From: Scatomonas sp963930955
Lineage (GTDB): Bacteria > Bacillota > Clostridia > Lachnospirales > Lachnospiraceae
NCBI GenBank assembly: GCA_963930955.1
Contig: OZ006967.1
Location: 1,426,001-1,490,000 of the forward strand
Direction: 5' to 3'
DNA length: 64,000 bases
Shown: positions 1-8,960 of the stretch, piece by piece
Position numbering within the stretch: position 1 is the stretch's first letter
Layout of the letters: every line of letters starts with the position of its first letter
Notes under the pieces: model-generated
Databases searched by the model: none
The model's input: only the letters and a program-made list of their open reading frames with translations
Told to the model about the DNA's origin: nothing
Position numbers and translations under genes: made by a program

Positions 1-1
1 G

Positions 2-694
2 CTGGCTGTGGGGGAAACCGTTGTGTTTGACGATCTGAATGGAAAACAGGGATATGGAGATGACTTCCAGATCGTAAGGGTCGTCCGGGAGGATGGAACC
101 ACTCTGCAGACCTGGAATGAAAGAGTCCTGGGAACCGACAGCGGTATTCCTTATTTCTGTATTGAACAGAACGAGGCGTACGTTTCCGGACGGACGGCTA
201 CGGTCTATAACGGGCTGGAATATATGAGCCAGGAAGAAATTACAAAAATCGCCCTTGCGCTGAAATATCTGGAAGACCATATAGAGGAAGTAGACGGGAA
301 CAAAACAGATCTTTACTACCTTCAGCAGATTGCCGTCTGGCAGATCCGGGACGCGTTCGGATATGACGCCTATGATGAAACCGTTTCTTACGCGCTGCTG
401 CGGCTGAAGAGCCAGCCCTCTGAAGAGGAGTCGGCGGAATTTTCCATGGAGATAGTGGCCCGTGCCATGGAATGGGCAGAGGCCGGCATGGATCGGTATA
501 CCGGTTACTGCAAGGTGCTGGATTCCGGAAAATTTCAGCGGTGCGCAGTGTTTAAAGTAATGGAAAACCCTACAAGTTTTGATCTTCCGGAAACAGGATC
601 CGCGGGAACCATCGCCCTGTCTGCCGCCGGAGGACTATTCATTCTGGTTTCGGTACTTGCCGGAGCCAAATGGAAAGGAAAGGAGAAAAAGTAA
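2..694 (+). CDS. LPXTG-anchored thioester-domain surface protein, 5' end outside the window
   Basis: This is the C-terminal part of a cell-wall-anchored surface protein; the frame is open to the window edge, so the signal peptide and true start are missing. A cysteine in the motif PYFCIE (about residue 51 counted from the GTG at position 8) and a downstream LQQIAVW motif match the Cys and Gln pair of TQXA-type thioester domains, which form an internal thioester for covalent adhesion. The C-terminus carries LPETG, a hydrophobic helix and a positive tail (KWKGKEKK), the sortase sorting signal. The next gene starts 1 bp after the stop, and the operon holds a backbone pilin and two sortases, so a pilus-tip or minor subunit role is likely. 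The thioester itself is inferred from motifs. Confidence 0.82.
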   Translation: MAVGETVVFDDLNGKQGYGDDFQIVRVVREDGTTLQTWNERVLGTDSGIPYFCIEQNEAYVSGRTATVYNGLEYMSQEEITKIALALKYLEDHIEEVDGNKTDLYYLQQIAVWQIRDAFGYDAYDETVSYALLRLKSQPSEEESAEFSMEIVARAMEWAEAGMDRYTGYCKVLDSGKFQRCAVFKVMENPTSFDLPETGSAGTIALSAAGGLFILVSVLAGAKWKGKEKK

Positions 695-695
695 T

Positions 696-2531
696 ATGCG
701 AAAAAAATTCATGAATACCCTGGCGGCTCCGGCTGCCGTATGTCTGGCCCTTCTGGCCGGAAGTAGCTGGTGCATGGCTGCCCCGGCGGTTCCGGTGCAG
801 GCTGCTGCCCTGGTAAATGGAAGTGTGGATTTTCAGCAGGGAGACGCCAGTATTACCATTCAGGGACAGGAGGGACAGAGCCTGGCCGGCAAGCAGTTCC
901 GGATTTATCAGCTGCTGTATGCGGAAAATTCCCAGGCCGGAGAATCTATTGCGTATTCCATAAACCCTGTTTATGAAACCGCCCTGAAAACCGTAGTGGG
1001 TGCCCGGCTTGAAATGGAACCTTCAGCGGTTACGGATTACCAGGTGCTGGACTATATGCAGAGCCTGAATACCGAGAAGGTCCAGGGCGCCCAGACGGAA
1101 CAGGAGGAGGCAGGACGATACAGCCAGTTCCGCTATTTTGTGGAGGAACTGCGGGATGAAATCCTCCGGGAGCAGGCAGAGGGCCTGGAGGTTTCTGTGG
1201 AAAGCGCCGGGGAGGAGAATCAGATCCTTCTGGAGGGCCTGGCGTACGGGTATTATCTGATAGACGAGGTGACGGAGGTATCCGGAAGTTCTCAGGCCGC
1301 CTCTCTCTGTATGGCCAGCACTGCCAACCCGGATGTAGTGATCCGGATCAAGTCAGATTATCCCCCCAAGGTGACCAAGACCATTCTGGAGGACGACGGC
1401 GAAACGGGATGGAATACCATCGGAGATTTTGAGATTGGCCAGATGATTCCATTTAAATATGAAACTTTGATTCCAGATATGTACGGGTACCATACGTATT
1501 ATTTTGCCTTCCATGACCGGATGGATCCGGCTCTGGAATTTGACAGGGGCAGCGTACAGGTGGAGATCCGCCAGGGCGAAAAGATATATTCCTTAAGTTC
1601 CCAGGAGTATTCCCTTCTGGAGGGCAGCGGGGAGGAAACCTTTGTTATTGAGATCACAGACCTGAAAGCCATCGTAGATCGGCAATTTGACCAGCAGGAC
1701 AGCCAGGGAAGAAATGTATACGGGCAGACGGTGGCGGTCACCTATCAGGCGCTGCTGACCGACAGCGCCAAAGAGGATACAGGACGTCCGGGATTTGAAA
1801 ATAAAGTGCGGCTGGAATACTCCAATAATCCGGATTCCGGAGGGGAGGGAGAGACCGGCACCACACCCTGGGATACGGTGGTCTGTTTTACCTATGAGCT
1901 GAACGGGCTGAAAATAAATGAAAAAGAATTGAAGCTGGAAGGAGCTGCTTTCCGGCTGTACAGCGACCCGGACTGTCAGGAGGAAGTGTATGTCAAGGCA
2001 GATCCCCAAGGAGACGGGTATCTGGTAATGAACCGGGATTCCCTGGGAGGCACCGATCATACAGGAGGAAATGCGCCGGAAGAGGCGGTAGAAATGATTT
2101 CTGATGAGCAGGGCGCCTTCCGGGTATACGGCCTGGACAGCGGGGTGTACTATTTAAAAGAAACCAGAGCCCCGGAAGGATACAGGCCCCTGCAGGATCC
2201 CATTGCAGTGACCATCACGCCGGTATTTACCCAGGACAGGACCGAATATCTGGAGGGAGACGGCGCTACCGATAAGACTCTTGTAGAACTGACGGCTACA
2301 GCGGATATCCGAAGCTTTTATGATGGACAGTATATTGAAGAAAACGGGATCCAGCTGGAAACGGATCCGGAGCAGGGCATGGTAAACCTGACTGTGGTAA
2401 ACCGTACCGGCAGCAAGCTTCCCGACACGGGTACCTCCACTGTGCTGCTGCTGACGGCGGGAGGCGCCGCCATGATGGGCTCGGCCCTTCTGGTTATGCT
2501 GAAAAAACGCGGAAATAGAGCGGGACTTTGA
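696..2531 (+). CDS. Major pilin, SpaA/FimA-like isopeptide-forming backbone subunit
   Basis: A 611-residue secreted pilin. The start at 696 gives a signal peptide (MRKKF, hydrophobic stretch, AAPAVPVQAA) and sits just after AAGGAGAAAAAG; the longer upstream reading overlaps the previous gene and lacks a signal. The motif YPPKVTK near residue 225 fits the pilin motif whose lysine is joined by a class C sortase. A SpaA-like domain near residues 410-530 includes YYLKETRAPEGY, an E-box that supplies the glutamate for intramolecular isopeptide bonds. The C-terminus is LPDTG, a hydrophobic helix and KKRGNR. The gene overlaps the stop and start of the following sortase C, which presumably polymerises it. 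Confidence 0.9.
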   Translation: MRKKFMNTLAAPAAVCLALLAGSSWCMAAPAVPVQAAALVNGSVDFQQGDASITIQGQEGQSLAGKQFRIYQLLYAENSQAGESIAYSINPVYETALKTVVGARLEMEPSAVTDYQVLDYMQSLNTEKVQGAQTEQEEAGRYSQFRYFVEELRDEILREQAEGLEVSVESAGEENQILLEGLAYGYYLIDEVTEVSGSSQAASLCMASTANPDVVIRIKSDYPPKVTKTILEDDGETGWNTIGDFEIGQMIPFKYETLIPDMYGYHTYYFAFHDRMDPALEFDRGSVQVEIRQGEKIYSLSSQEYSLLEGSGEETFVIEITDLKAIVDRQFDQQDSQGRNVYGQTVAVTYQALLTDSAKEDTGRPGFENKVRLEYSNNPDSGGEGETGTTPWDTVVCFTYELNGLKINEKELKLEGAAFRLYSDPDCQEEVYVKADPQGDGYLVMNRDSLGGTDHTGGNAPEEAVEMISDEQGAFRVYGLDSGVYYLKETRAPEGYRPLQDPIAVTITPVFTQDRTEYLEGDGATDKTLVELTATADIRSFYDGQYIEENGIQLETDPEQGMVNLTVVNRTGSKLPDTGTSTVLLLTAGGAAMMGSALLVMLKKRGNRAGL

Positions 2532-3379
2532 ACTATCAAAAAAAATTTCTGACAGGGATTTTGTTTGCGGCCGGTCTGGCTCTGTGTCTGACGCCGCTGG
2601 CCGGCAATGTCCGCAGCCAGCGAAAGCAGGAGGTGATTTTGGCTACATATGAAAACAGGGAGGAAAAGCTGGATGACAGCGCGCTGCAGGAGGAAAGGCG
2701 GCTGGCGGAGGCCTACAACCAGTGGATATACCGGACGCGGGAAGGGACGGGGATCGCGGAAACGCAAGGGACCGGCGGGATTCCGGAATATTCGGAACTT
2801 TTGAATACAGCCGGAACCGGCATGATGGGAAGCCTGGAAATCCCTGGAATTGATGTGGATCTGCCCGTTTACCATGGCACGGAACCGGAAGTGCTGGCGG
2901 CAGGAGCCGGCCATCTGGAGGGAAGCAGCCTGCCGGTAGGCGGCGCCGGCACCCGCTGTGTGCTGACCGGCCACAGAGGCCTGCCGGGCTCCCGGCTTTT
3001 TACCAGGCTGGATGAACTGGAAAGGGGAGATCTGATCTTCCTGCGGGTACTGCGGCAGGTGCTGGCTTATGAAGTGCGGGAAATAGAAGTGATCGATCCG
3101 GAACAGGTAGAACGTCTGGAAATCCGGGAAGGCCAGGATCTGGTATCCCTGGTTACCTGCACCCCCTATGGGATCAATACAGAACGGCTGGTGGTAACCG
3201 GGATCCGCGTGCCCTATGATCCCCGGCAATATGAAGAAATCCGTCCGGGGATACCGTCCTGCCGCGAACTGATTTTTTCCGCTTTGCCCTTCCTGTTTTC
3301 AGGAACAGCAGCGGGAATCTGGATCCGGAGATACCGGAAGAACAGAAAGCGGAAGGAGGAACAGATAGATGTTAGGTAA
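2528..3379 (+). CDS. srtC: Class C sortase, pilus polymerase
   Basis: A 283-residue membrane sortase that should polymerise the pilin encoded just upstream. It has an N-terminal membrane segment, the catalytic histidine in TGHRG, the catalytic cysteine in LVSLVTCTPYGINTER (the TLVTCTPYG-type motif of class C) and the arginine in ERLVVTG, followed by a second C-terminal membrane helix and a basic tail, as is usual for pilus sortases. The start appears to be a TTG at 2528 that overlaps the stop of the pilin gene (TTGA); no ATG with a ribosome site exists before the membrane segment, so translational coupling is likely. The 3' end overlaps the next gene by 11 bp. Confidence 0.92.
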   Translation: MNYQKKFLTGILFAAGLALCLTPLAGNVRSQRKQEVILATYENREEKLDDSALQEERRLAEAYNQWIYRTREGTGIAETQGTGGIPEYSELLNTAGTGMMGSLEIPGIDVDLPVYHGTEPEVLAAGAGHLEGSSLPVGGAGTRCVLTGHRGLPGSRLFTRLDELERGDLIFLRVLRQVLAYEVREIEVIDPEQVERLEIREGQDLVSLVTCTPYGINTERLVVTGIRVPYDPRQYEEIRPGIPSCRELIFSALPFLFSGTAAGIWIRRYRKNRKRKEEQIDVR

Positions 3380-3995
3380 CCGAAAAAGAAAAAAACAGCT
3401 GGCAAAATGGCAGGCAGCGGCGGCAATCCTGCTGTGGATCGCCTGCCTGCCCCTGGCGGCCCGGGCGGAAACCCTGGGAAGCATTACGCTGATCCTGGAG
3501 GAAAATATTTCCCCGGAGGGAATTTCCTTTTCCTGTACCAGGGTGGGCGGGATTTGGCAGGGAGAATACCAGCTGGAGGAAGCTTTTCAGAATACCGGCA
3601 TAGATCCCAATGAACTGAATACCAGCAGGGAAATGCGGGAGGCGGCGGAAAAGCTGGCGGAAAAAGCGGAGGGAGGCATTCTTTCCGCAGCGGATGAGGA
3701 GGGAAGGATCCGGTTTACAGGCCTGAGTCCGGGCCTGTATCTTCTTCAGGCGGAAAACTCCGGCAGCTACCGGGGCGCGGATGCCTCTCTGGCTGCCATT
3801 CCCTCCTGGGAAGAGGAGAAGGGCTCCATGATGTATGATATTACAGTAGTGCCGAAATTCAGGCCCTATGAGCCTGAAAAAATGACCTTTTTTGATACCG
3901 GAGAGAACAGCAGTCTGCCGGTCTGTGCCGGGGGCGCGGCAGCTGCGGTTCTGCTGCTGGGACTGCTGAACAGAAAACGGTTTCGGGGAAAATGA
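3369..3995 (+). CDS. Small pilin-like surface protein with FFDTG sorting signal
   Basis: A 208-residue secreted protein with a long basic N-region, a hydrophobic segment and a likely cleavage after ARA-E. The middle has a beta-rich, prealbumin-like stretch (GRIRFTGLSPGLYLLQAE) that resembles SpaA-type pilin repeats. The C-terminus reads FFDTG, then a hydrophobic helix and NRKRFRGK, the layout of a sortase signal but without Leu-Pro. The gene lies between a class C and a class B sortase and overlaps the downstream one (ATGA), suggesting it is the dedicated substrate of the class B enzyme, perhaps the wall-anchoring base subunit. That pairing is inferred from position only. Confidence 0.72.
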   Translation: MLGNRKRKKQLAKWQAAAAILLWIACLPLAARAETLGSITLILEENISPEGISFSCTRVGGIWQGEYQLEEAFQNTGIDPNELNTSREMREAAEKLAEKAEGGILSAADEEGRIRFTGLSPGLYLLQAENSGSYRGADASLAAIPSWEEEKGSMMYDITVVPKFRPYEPEKMTFFDTGENSSLPVCAGGAAAAVLLLGLLNRKRFRGK

Positions 3996-4693
3996 ATATC
4001 TGGAAAACAGCCGGAAATAGTATTCTGGGAATTATGCTGGCCGGATTTTTGTTTCTGGGAGCCGGGGAGGTGGAAACTTATGTCAGAGCGGAAATGGAGA
4101 ATGAAAATCTCAGAAAACAGGCGGAGATTCTTCCAAAAGCGACCGCCGGAGCAGAGGACTTCCAGGGAAGTTCCGGGCGGGAACCCTCCTACGACTTTGC
4201 CTTGCTGAAGACCGTGAATCCCCATATCCGGGGTTGGATCCGGATACCGGGAACTGCTGTGGACTATCCGGTTTTGATCGGAGAGGAGGAAGGAGAATAT
4301 CTGAAGAAAAATTTTAAAGGCCAGGAAGATCCCCTGGGTTCTGTTTTCAGTTATACCGGGACAGATCTGGCCGGAGACGCCTGTATTTTTCTTTTTGCCC
4401 ACAATCTGATTTCCGGACAGATGTTTGGAGACCTGAAAAAGTTTCTGGATCAAAGCTATTCCCAAACCCACAGCAGGGCTTACCTCTGCACGCCGGGAGG
4501 CTGCCGGAACTATGGATTTCTCAGCGCGGAAACCTGCAGGGCGGAGGAGCTGCCGGGGATGGAGGCAGAGGGGCAGGAAGGGATTCTGTTTCTGGTTACC
4601 TGCAGCGGCGGGGAGGGAACCCCCTACAGAACCGTAGTGCGGTTTATTCAGCAGGAACCTTCAGAAGCTGCAGAAGATCCAGAGGCCGGGTAA
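3992..4693 (+). CDS. srtB: Class B sortase
   Basis: A 233-residue sortase with one N-terminal membrane anchor. Class B features are visible in order: VNPHIRGWIRIPGTAVDYPV, YLKKNFKGQEDPLGSVF, the catalytic histidine in FLFAHNL, the long class-B linker GQMFGDLKKFLDQSY, the cysteine in LFLVTCSGGEG and the arginine in TPYRTVVRF. In Clostridia such enzymes often sit in pilus loci and probably attach the finished fibre or a base subunit to the wall. The start overlaps the stop of the FFDTG protein (ATGA). The last 50 bp overlap the 3' end of the convergent HAD gene. Fifth gene of the pilus operon. Confidence 0.9.
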   Translation: MNIWKTAGNSILGIMLAGFLFLGAGEVETYVRAEMENENLRKQAEILPKATAGAEDFQGSSGREPSYDFALLKTVNPHIRGWIRIPGTAVDYPVLIGEEEGEYLKKNFKGQEDPLGSVFSYTGTDLAGDACIFLFAHNLISGQMFGDLKKFLDQSYSQTHSRAYLCTPGGCRNYGFLSAETCRAEELPGMEAEGQEGILFLVTCSGGEGTPYRTVVRFIQQEPSEAAEDPEAG

Positions 4694-5285
4694 TCACTGC
4701 GTCCGGATGATCTGCCTGCCCGAAGCCGTAGGCGGCGAAGATAAAGGATACGCCGGCTTCTCTGGAAGAAGCGCAGTCCAGAGCCGTATCGCCGATATAG
4801 CAGGCCTGTTTTAAATGGTGGCGCTCCACCATGGTACGGATATTGGCGGCTTTCAGCTCTCCGGTATCGCCGGGACAGAGGTGATCGGTAATGCAGGGCT
4901 CCAGCCCGGAAGCCTTTAAGAACTGCTCGATATAACCGGCCTGGCAGTTGCTGACGATAAAAAGCGGGAGATGCGGGCACAGGGTGCGGATGACCCTTTC
5001 CATACCTTCGTAAAGGGCAGGGGGATCCGCCTCCAGAGCTGCGTTTTCGGCCAGGTAGCATTTTTGCAGAAGCTCAGCCTGGCGCCGGGGATCCAGTCCC
5101 CGGAACAGGATTGCCCCGATCTCTTCCAGGGGTTTGCCGAATAGCTTTTTCAGATCCGAACCCGTAACGGTCAGGCCCTTCAGGTCGGGTTCGCCGGCAA
5201 AGAGCCGGCTCCACCCGGCGGCCACTACCTCGGTACAATCCCAAAGAGTACCGTCTACATCAAATATGATACCATCTGTGTACAT
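4644..5285 (-). CDS. HAD-superfamily phosphatase
   Basis: A 213-residue haloacid-dehalogenase-type hydrolase of the phosphoglycolate-phosphatase-like group. Motif I is FDVDGTLWD near residue 9, the motif II serine is in LFIVSNCQ, and the motif IV acidic pair follows CYIGDTALD near residue 170. A helical cap lies between motifs I and II. The start has a good ribosome site (AGAAGGAGAATGTT before ATG). It converges on the class B sortase gene with a 50-bp 3' overlap and no separate terminator, so the two transcripts are antisense at their ends. The substrate cannot be predicted. Confidence 0.85.
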   Translation of the reverse strand: MYTDGIIFDVDGTLWDCTEVVAAGWSRLFAGEPDLKGLTVTGSDLKKLFGKPLEEIGAILFRGLDPRRQAELLQKCYLAENAALEADPPALYEGMERVIRTLCPHLPLFIVSNCQAGYIEQFLKASGLEPCITDHLCPGDTGELKAANIRTMVERHHLKQACYIGDTALDCASSREAGVSFIFAAYGFGQADHPDAVITRPLDLLQLLKVPAE

Positions 5286-5389
5286 AACATTCTCCTTCTG
5301 AATCCAGGCTGTATTTTAGAGGCGGAGCTCCTTCCGGGGGCCCGCCTTTCTGTCATTTAGAATAACATGGAACGAAGGGGAAAACCAGA

Positions 5390-5418
5390 TTGATTTTTTG
5401 GGGATTTTATGGCATGAT
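5390..5418 (+). promoter_or_regulatory. Possible sigma-A promoter for mutY
   Basis: TTGATT, a 17-bp spacer and CATGAT lie about 80 bp upstream of the chosen mutY start. The -35 box is close to consensus and the spacing is ideal, but the -10 box is weak. No better promoter is visible between the divergent HAD gene and mutY. Confidence 0.35.
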
Positions 5419-5499
5419 AGTAGAAGCAATCAACCCGGGAAGAGGGTTCTTTCCGGAAAGCAGGCCAAAGGAGGCACAAAGGGAAATGCAGGTAAAGGT

Positions 5500-6585
5500 A
5501 TGCTGAGGGAGATTGTGGAGCCGCTGATCTGCTGGTACAAAAAAGAGCGCAGAACGCTTCCCTGGCGGGAACAGAGAAATCCCTACTATATCTGGGTATC
5601 TGAGATCATGCTGCAGCAGACCCGGGTAGAGGCGGTGAAGCCGTATTTTGGCCGCTTTATCAGGGAGCTGCCGGATGTATCGGCTCTGGCCGGGTGTCCG
5701 GAGGAGCGGCTGCTGAAATTGTGGGAAGGCCTGGGATATTATAACCGGGTCAGAAATATGCAGAAAGCTGCCAGAATCCTGGAAGAACAGTTTCAGGGCC
5801 GGCTTCCGGCGGATCTGCAGGCTTTGAAAAGCCTGCCGGGGATCGGCAGCTATACGGCCGGAGCCATTGCTTCCATTGCCTACGGGATTCCCGCTCCGGC
5901 AGTGGACGGAAATGTCCTGCGGGTGCTGGCCCGTCTGCGGGGGGATGGCCGGGATATGGACCGGCAGTCCGTAAGGAAAAGCGTTGAGACAGATCTGGCG
6001 CAGATCATGCCGGCGGAGGATCCGGGCGCCTTTAACCAGGCCCTGATGGAACTGGGAGCAGTCATCTGTGTTCCAGGCGGAACAGCCCGCTGCGGAGAAT
6101 GCCCTCTGGCAGGATTCTGCCAGGCGCATAAAAGCGGGAGAGAGACGGACTTCCCTGTAAAAGGGGAAAAAAAGCCCAGGAAAGTGGAGGACAAAACCGT
6201 ACTGGTCATTCAGGACGGCCGGCGGATCGCTCTGCGGAGAAGACCCGGGAAGGGGCTTCTGGCCGGGCTGTATGAGTTTCCCAACCTGAAAGGAAAACGT
6301 ACGCCCCGGGAAGTTCTGGCCTGGGCGGAGGAAGCGGGGCTGACCCCCCTTCGGATCCAGAAGCTGGAGGATGCCCGGCATGTATTTTCTCATGTGGAGT
6401 GGCATATGTCCGGATACGCCCTGCGAGTGGCCTCTCTGGAAACAGCCCGGGCAGGAGAACTGATCCTGGTGGAGGTGGAAGAAGCCAGGAAAAACTATCC
6501 GGTTCCCTCCGCGTTTTCTGCTTATGCAAATTATGTAAATCTGTTCCTGGGAGCGGAGAAAGACCAACAGAGGATAAGAAAATGA
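5500..6585 (+). CDS. mutY: A/G-specific adenine DNA glycosylase MutY
   Basis: A 361-residue base-excision repair enzyme that removes adenine opposite 8-oxoguanine. The helix-hairpin-helix SLPGIGSYTAGAIASIAYG is followed by the catalytic aspartate in AVDGNVLRVL. A [4Fe-4S] cluster motif follows as C-x7-C-x2-C-x5-C (ICVPGGTARCGECPLAGFC). The C-terminal third is a NUDIX-like domain that recognises 8-oxoguanine. The frame is open back to a TTG at 5398, but only the ATG at 5500 gives the normal family N-terminus. An AAAGGAGG at 5466-5473 lies rather far upstream of it. The stop overlaps the start of the glycosyltransferase gene (ATGA). Confidence 0.95.
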   Translation: MLREIVEPLICWYKKERRTLPWREQRNPYYIWVSEIMLQQTRVEAVKPYFGRFIRELPDVSALAGCPEERLLKLWEGLGYYNRVRNMQKAARILEEQFQGRLPADLQALKSLPGIGSYTAGAIASIAYGIPAPAVDGNVLRVLARLRGDGRDMDRQSVRKSVETDLAQIMPAEDPGAFNQALMELGAVICVPGGTARCGECPLAGFCQAHKSGRETDFPVKGEKKPRKVEDKTVLVIQDGRRIALRRRPGKGLLAGLYEFPNLKGKRTPREVLAWAEEAGLTPLRIQKLEDARHVFSHVEWHMSGYALRVASLETARAGELILVEVEEARKNYPVPSAFSAYANYVNLFLGAEKDQQRIRK

Positions 6586-7601
6586 AAATATTATCAGTCG
6601 CAGTACCCTGTTATAACTCGGAAGCTTACATGCGGAAATGTATTGAGACGCTGCTGACAGGCGGGGAGGATGTGGAGATCCTGCTTGTGGATGATGGATC
6701 CACAAAAGACGCCACACCGGAGATCGCCGATGAATACGCCGCCAGATATCCCTCTATCGTAAGGGCGATCCACCAGGAAAACAAGGGTCACGGCGGAGCG
6801 GTGAATACCGGCCTGGCCAATGCCCGGGGGCTTTATTTTAAAGTGGTGGACAGCGATGACTGGGTAAATGAGGAAGCCTACAAGGAGATCCTCAGGACTC
6901 TGGGGGAAATTGTCAGGGGCCCCAGGAATGTGGATGTGCTGTTCTCCAATTATGTCTACGAAAAAGAGGGAGCGGAGAAAAAGCGGGTTATGCGCTACAC
7001 AAAATCTTTTCCTGTAGGAAGGATATTTGGCTGGGAGGAAATCCAGCGCCTGGGAGCCACCCATTATGTGCTGATGCATTCGCTGATCTTCCGGACCGAG
7101 CTTTTAAAAGAGTGCGGCCTGCAGCTGCCGGAACATACCTTTTATGTGGACAATTTATTTGCTTTTATTCCCTTCCCCTCGGTGAAGACCATGTATTATC
7201 TGGATGTTAATTTTTACCGTTATTATATCGGGCGGGCGGATCAGTCCGTAAACGAGTCCGTTATGATCGGCCGGCTGGATCAGCAGCTCCGGGTGAATTA
7301 CCAGATGATCGACTTTATGGCTGAACAAAGGGGACTAAAGCCAAAGCAAAGGGAATTTATGATCCATTCCCTGACGATCATTATGACCGTTTCCTCGATT
7401 ATGCTGATCCGTTCCGGAACGGAGGAGAGCCTGATCAAAAAAAGGGAGCTTTGGGAATATCTGAAAAAAAAGGATTTAAGCGTCTTTTTAAGAATACGCT
7501 GGTGCCTGGTGGGTTCGGTCATGAACCTTCCCGGCCGGGGCGGCCGCAGACTTTCTGTGTACGGATATAAATTATGCCAGAAAATATATGGATTTAACTG
7601 A
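6582..7601 (+). CDS. Family 2 glycosyltransferase
   Basis: A 339-residue GT-A fold glycosyltransferase. The N-terminus shows the family 2 pattern: VAVPCYNSEAYMRKCIETL, LLVDDGSTKDAT, NKGHGGAVNTGL and the DxD-like KVVDSDDWV at about residue 90. The C-terminal part is not membrane spanning, so it is probably a cytoplasmic or peripheral enzyme for envelope polysaccharide or glycolipid. The chosen start overlaps the mutY stop and removes a long spurious N-terminal extension. Donor and acceptor are unknown. It is followed by hairpin-rich DNA before the next gene. Confidence 0.88.
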   Translation: MKILSVAVPCYNSEAYMRKCIETLLTGGEDVEILLVDDGSTKDATPEIADEYAARYPSIVRAIHQENKGHGGAVNTGLANARGLYFKVVDSDDWVNEEAYKEILRTLGEIVRGPRNVDVLFSNYVYEKEGAEKKRVMRYTKSFPVGRIFGWEEIQRLGATHYVLMHSLIFRTELLKECGLQLPEHTFYVDNLFAFIPFPSVKTMYYLDVNFYRYYIGRADQSVNESVMIGRLDQQLRVNYQMIDFMAEQRGLKPKQREFMIHSLTIIMTVSSIMLIRSGTEESLIKKRELWEYLKKKDLSVFLRIRWCLVGSVMNLPGRGGRRLSVYGYKLCQKIYGFN

Positions 7602-7679
7602 CGGGCCCCGGGCCCGCAGGAGACGCTCTTCGCGGAAGGCGAAGACATAAGTCTTGGATTAGGAGGAAAAAAGAATTCT

Positions 7680-8957
7680 ATGGAAGTTGATTTAGGGCAG
7701 TTGCGTATGCCCTGCTTATGCGGCAGGGCTCACGAAACCTCTGTACAGGGGATCTGGATTGAAGAAGGGGCCTGCCGGCGGCTGTATGAGATGCTGACGG
7801 AAGGCGAGCTTAGAGAATTTACGGCTCCGGTGATCGTCTGGGACGACCCTACCAGCGAAGCGGTAGAGGAGATTCTGGAGGATGTGGTGGAAATCTGTCA
7901 GGAAGAGATCTGCCTTTCCGGGAATTCTCTGGAAGCAGACAATCGAAGCGTAGAGATTCTGGAAGAAACCCTTCCGGAGGAGACAGATCTGATCCTGGCT
8001 GTAGGCGGAGGGACCATTCATGATCTGAGCCGGTACATAGCCAGCGAAAGAGGGATCCCCTTTATTTCGGTTCCTACTGCCGCCAGCACCGACAGCTATC
8101 TGGCGGAGGAAGCTCTGCTTACCTGGAACGGGGAAAAACGGCTTTTTCCCGGACAGGGCCCCCTGTATGTGTTTGCGGATACAGAGATTTTTTCCAGGGC
8201 ACCCTATCGGCTGACAGCATCCGGTATTTCTGAAATACTGGGCAGATATATCTGTCTGGCGGATTGGAGGATCGCCCACCTGGTTACAGGGGAATATATC
8301 TGCCAGGAAATCTGCGAACAGGAATACAGAGCTTTGAAAGATGTAGCCAGACATCTGGATGATATTCGGGAACAAGAAGCGGACGGCTGTGAAAAGCTTA
8401 TGTACGCCCTGCTGTTTTCCGGTCTGTGCGGGCAGATGACGAAATCACGGAGACCTTCCGCCTGCGGAGAACACCAGGTTTCCAGGTTCTGGGAAATGGA
8501 AATCCTGAACGTTCCTTCGGAGTCTCTGTCCGGAGAACGGGTGGGGGTAGCCACGCTCCTTCTGGAGGAATATTATTCCCGTTACCGGGAAGCGATCCGG
8601 GATGGCCGATGCCGTGTTGTGGCGCCGGAAGCCCGGGAAGCGGATTTTTACAGACAGAAATTCGGAGGCAGAGAGCTGTCTGAAATCCTGCTTCAGGAAA
8701 ATACGCCGGAACCTCTGCTGGAGATCGATCCGGAGCAGCTGGAGAACCTTCTTCCGGAAATCGCGGAGATCCTGGAAGACATTCCTTCCGGTGAAAAACT
8801 GCGGGATATGATGGATGAAGGGGGCTGCCGGCAGTCCCTGGGACAGATTTCTTATTCAGAGAAGCTGCTTGCGGAGACGCTGGAGCTTGCGCCCTATATG
8901 CAGAGAAGCCTGAGCTTCCTTCGGATTTCAAAAATGCTGCGGATCACGGGAGAATAA
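7680..8957 (+). CDS. sn-glycerol-1-phosphate dehydrogenase-like protein (AraM/EgsA family)
   Basis: A 425-residue protein of the iron-containing/3-dehydroquinate-synthase-like superfamily. The NAD-binding glycine-rich motif is LAVGGGTIHDLSRYIA near residue 110, then ISVPTAASTDSY, and a metal-ligand histidine in ACGEHQVSRFWEM. These fit the AraM/EgsA group, which reduces dihydroxyacetone phosphate to sn-glycerol-1-phosphate; some members have other substrates. The start follows AGGAGGAAAAAAGAATTCT. It is 3 bp from ispF, so the pair is probably cotranscribed. The metal may be Ni or Zn as in the Bacillus enzyme. Confidence 0.8.
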   Translation: MEVDLGQLRMPCLCGRAHETSVQGIWIEEGACRRLYEMLTEGELREFTAPVIVWDDPTSEAVEEILEDVVEICQEEICLSGNSLEADNRSVEILEETLPEETDLILAVGGGTIHDLSRYIASERGIPFISVPTAASTDSYLAEEALLTWNGEKRLFPGQGPLYVFADTEIFSRAPYRLTASGISEILGRYICLADWRIAHLVTGEYICQEICEQEYRALKDVARHLDDIREQEADGCEKLMYALLFSGLCGQMTKSRRPSACGEHQVSRFWEMEILNVPSESLSGERVGVATLLLEEYYSRYREAIRDGRCRVVAPEAREADFYRQKFGGRELSEILLQENTPEPLLEIDPEQLENLLPEIAEILEDIPSGEKLRDMMDEGGCRQSLGQISYSEKLLAETLELAPYMQRSLSFLRISKMLRITGE

Positions 8958-8960
8958 ATT

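Noticed and set aside
7601..7679. GC-rich palindromes and short hairpins before the glycerol-1-phosphate dehydrogenase-like gene as a terminator
   Set aside because: GGGCCCCGGGCCC and CTTCGC/GCGAAG can fold, but no T run follows, so no terminator is claimed.
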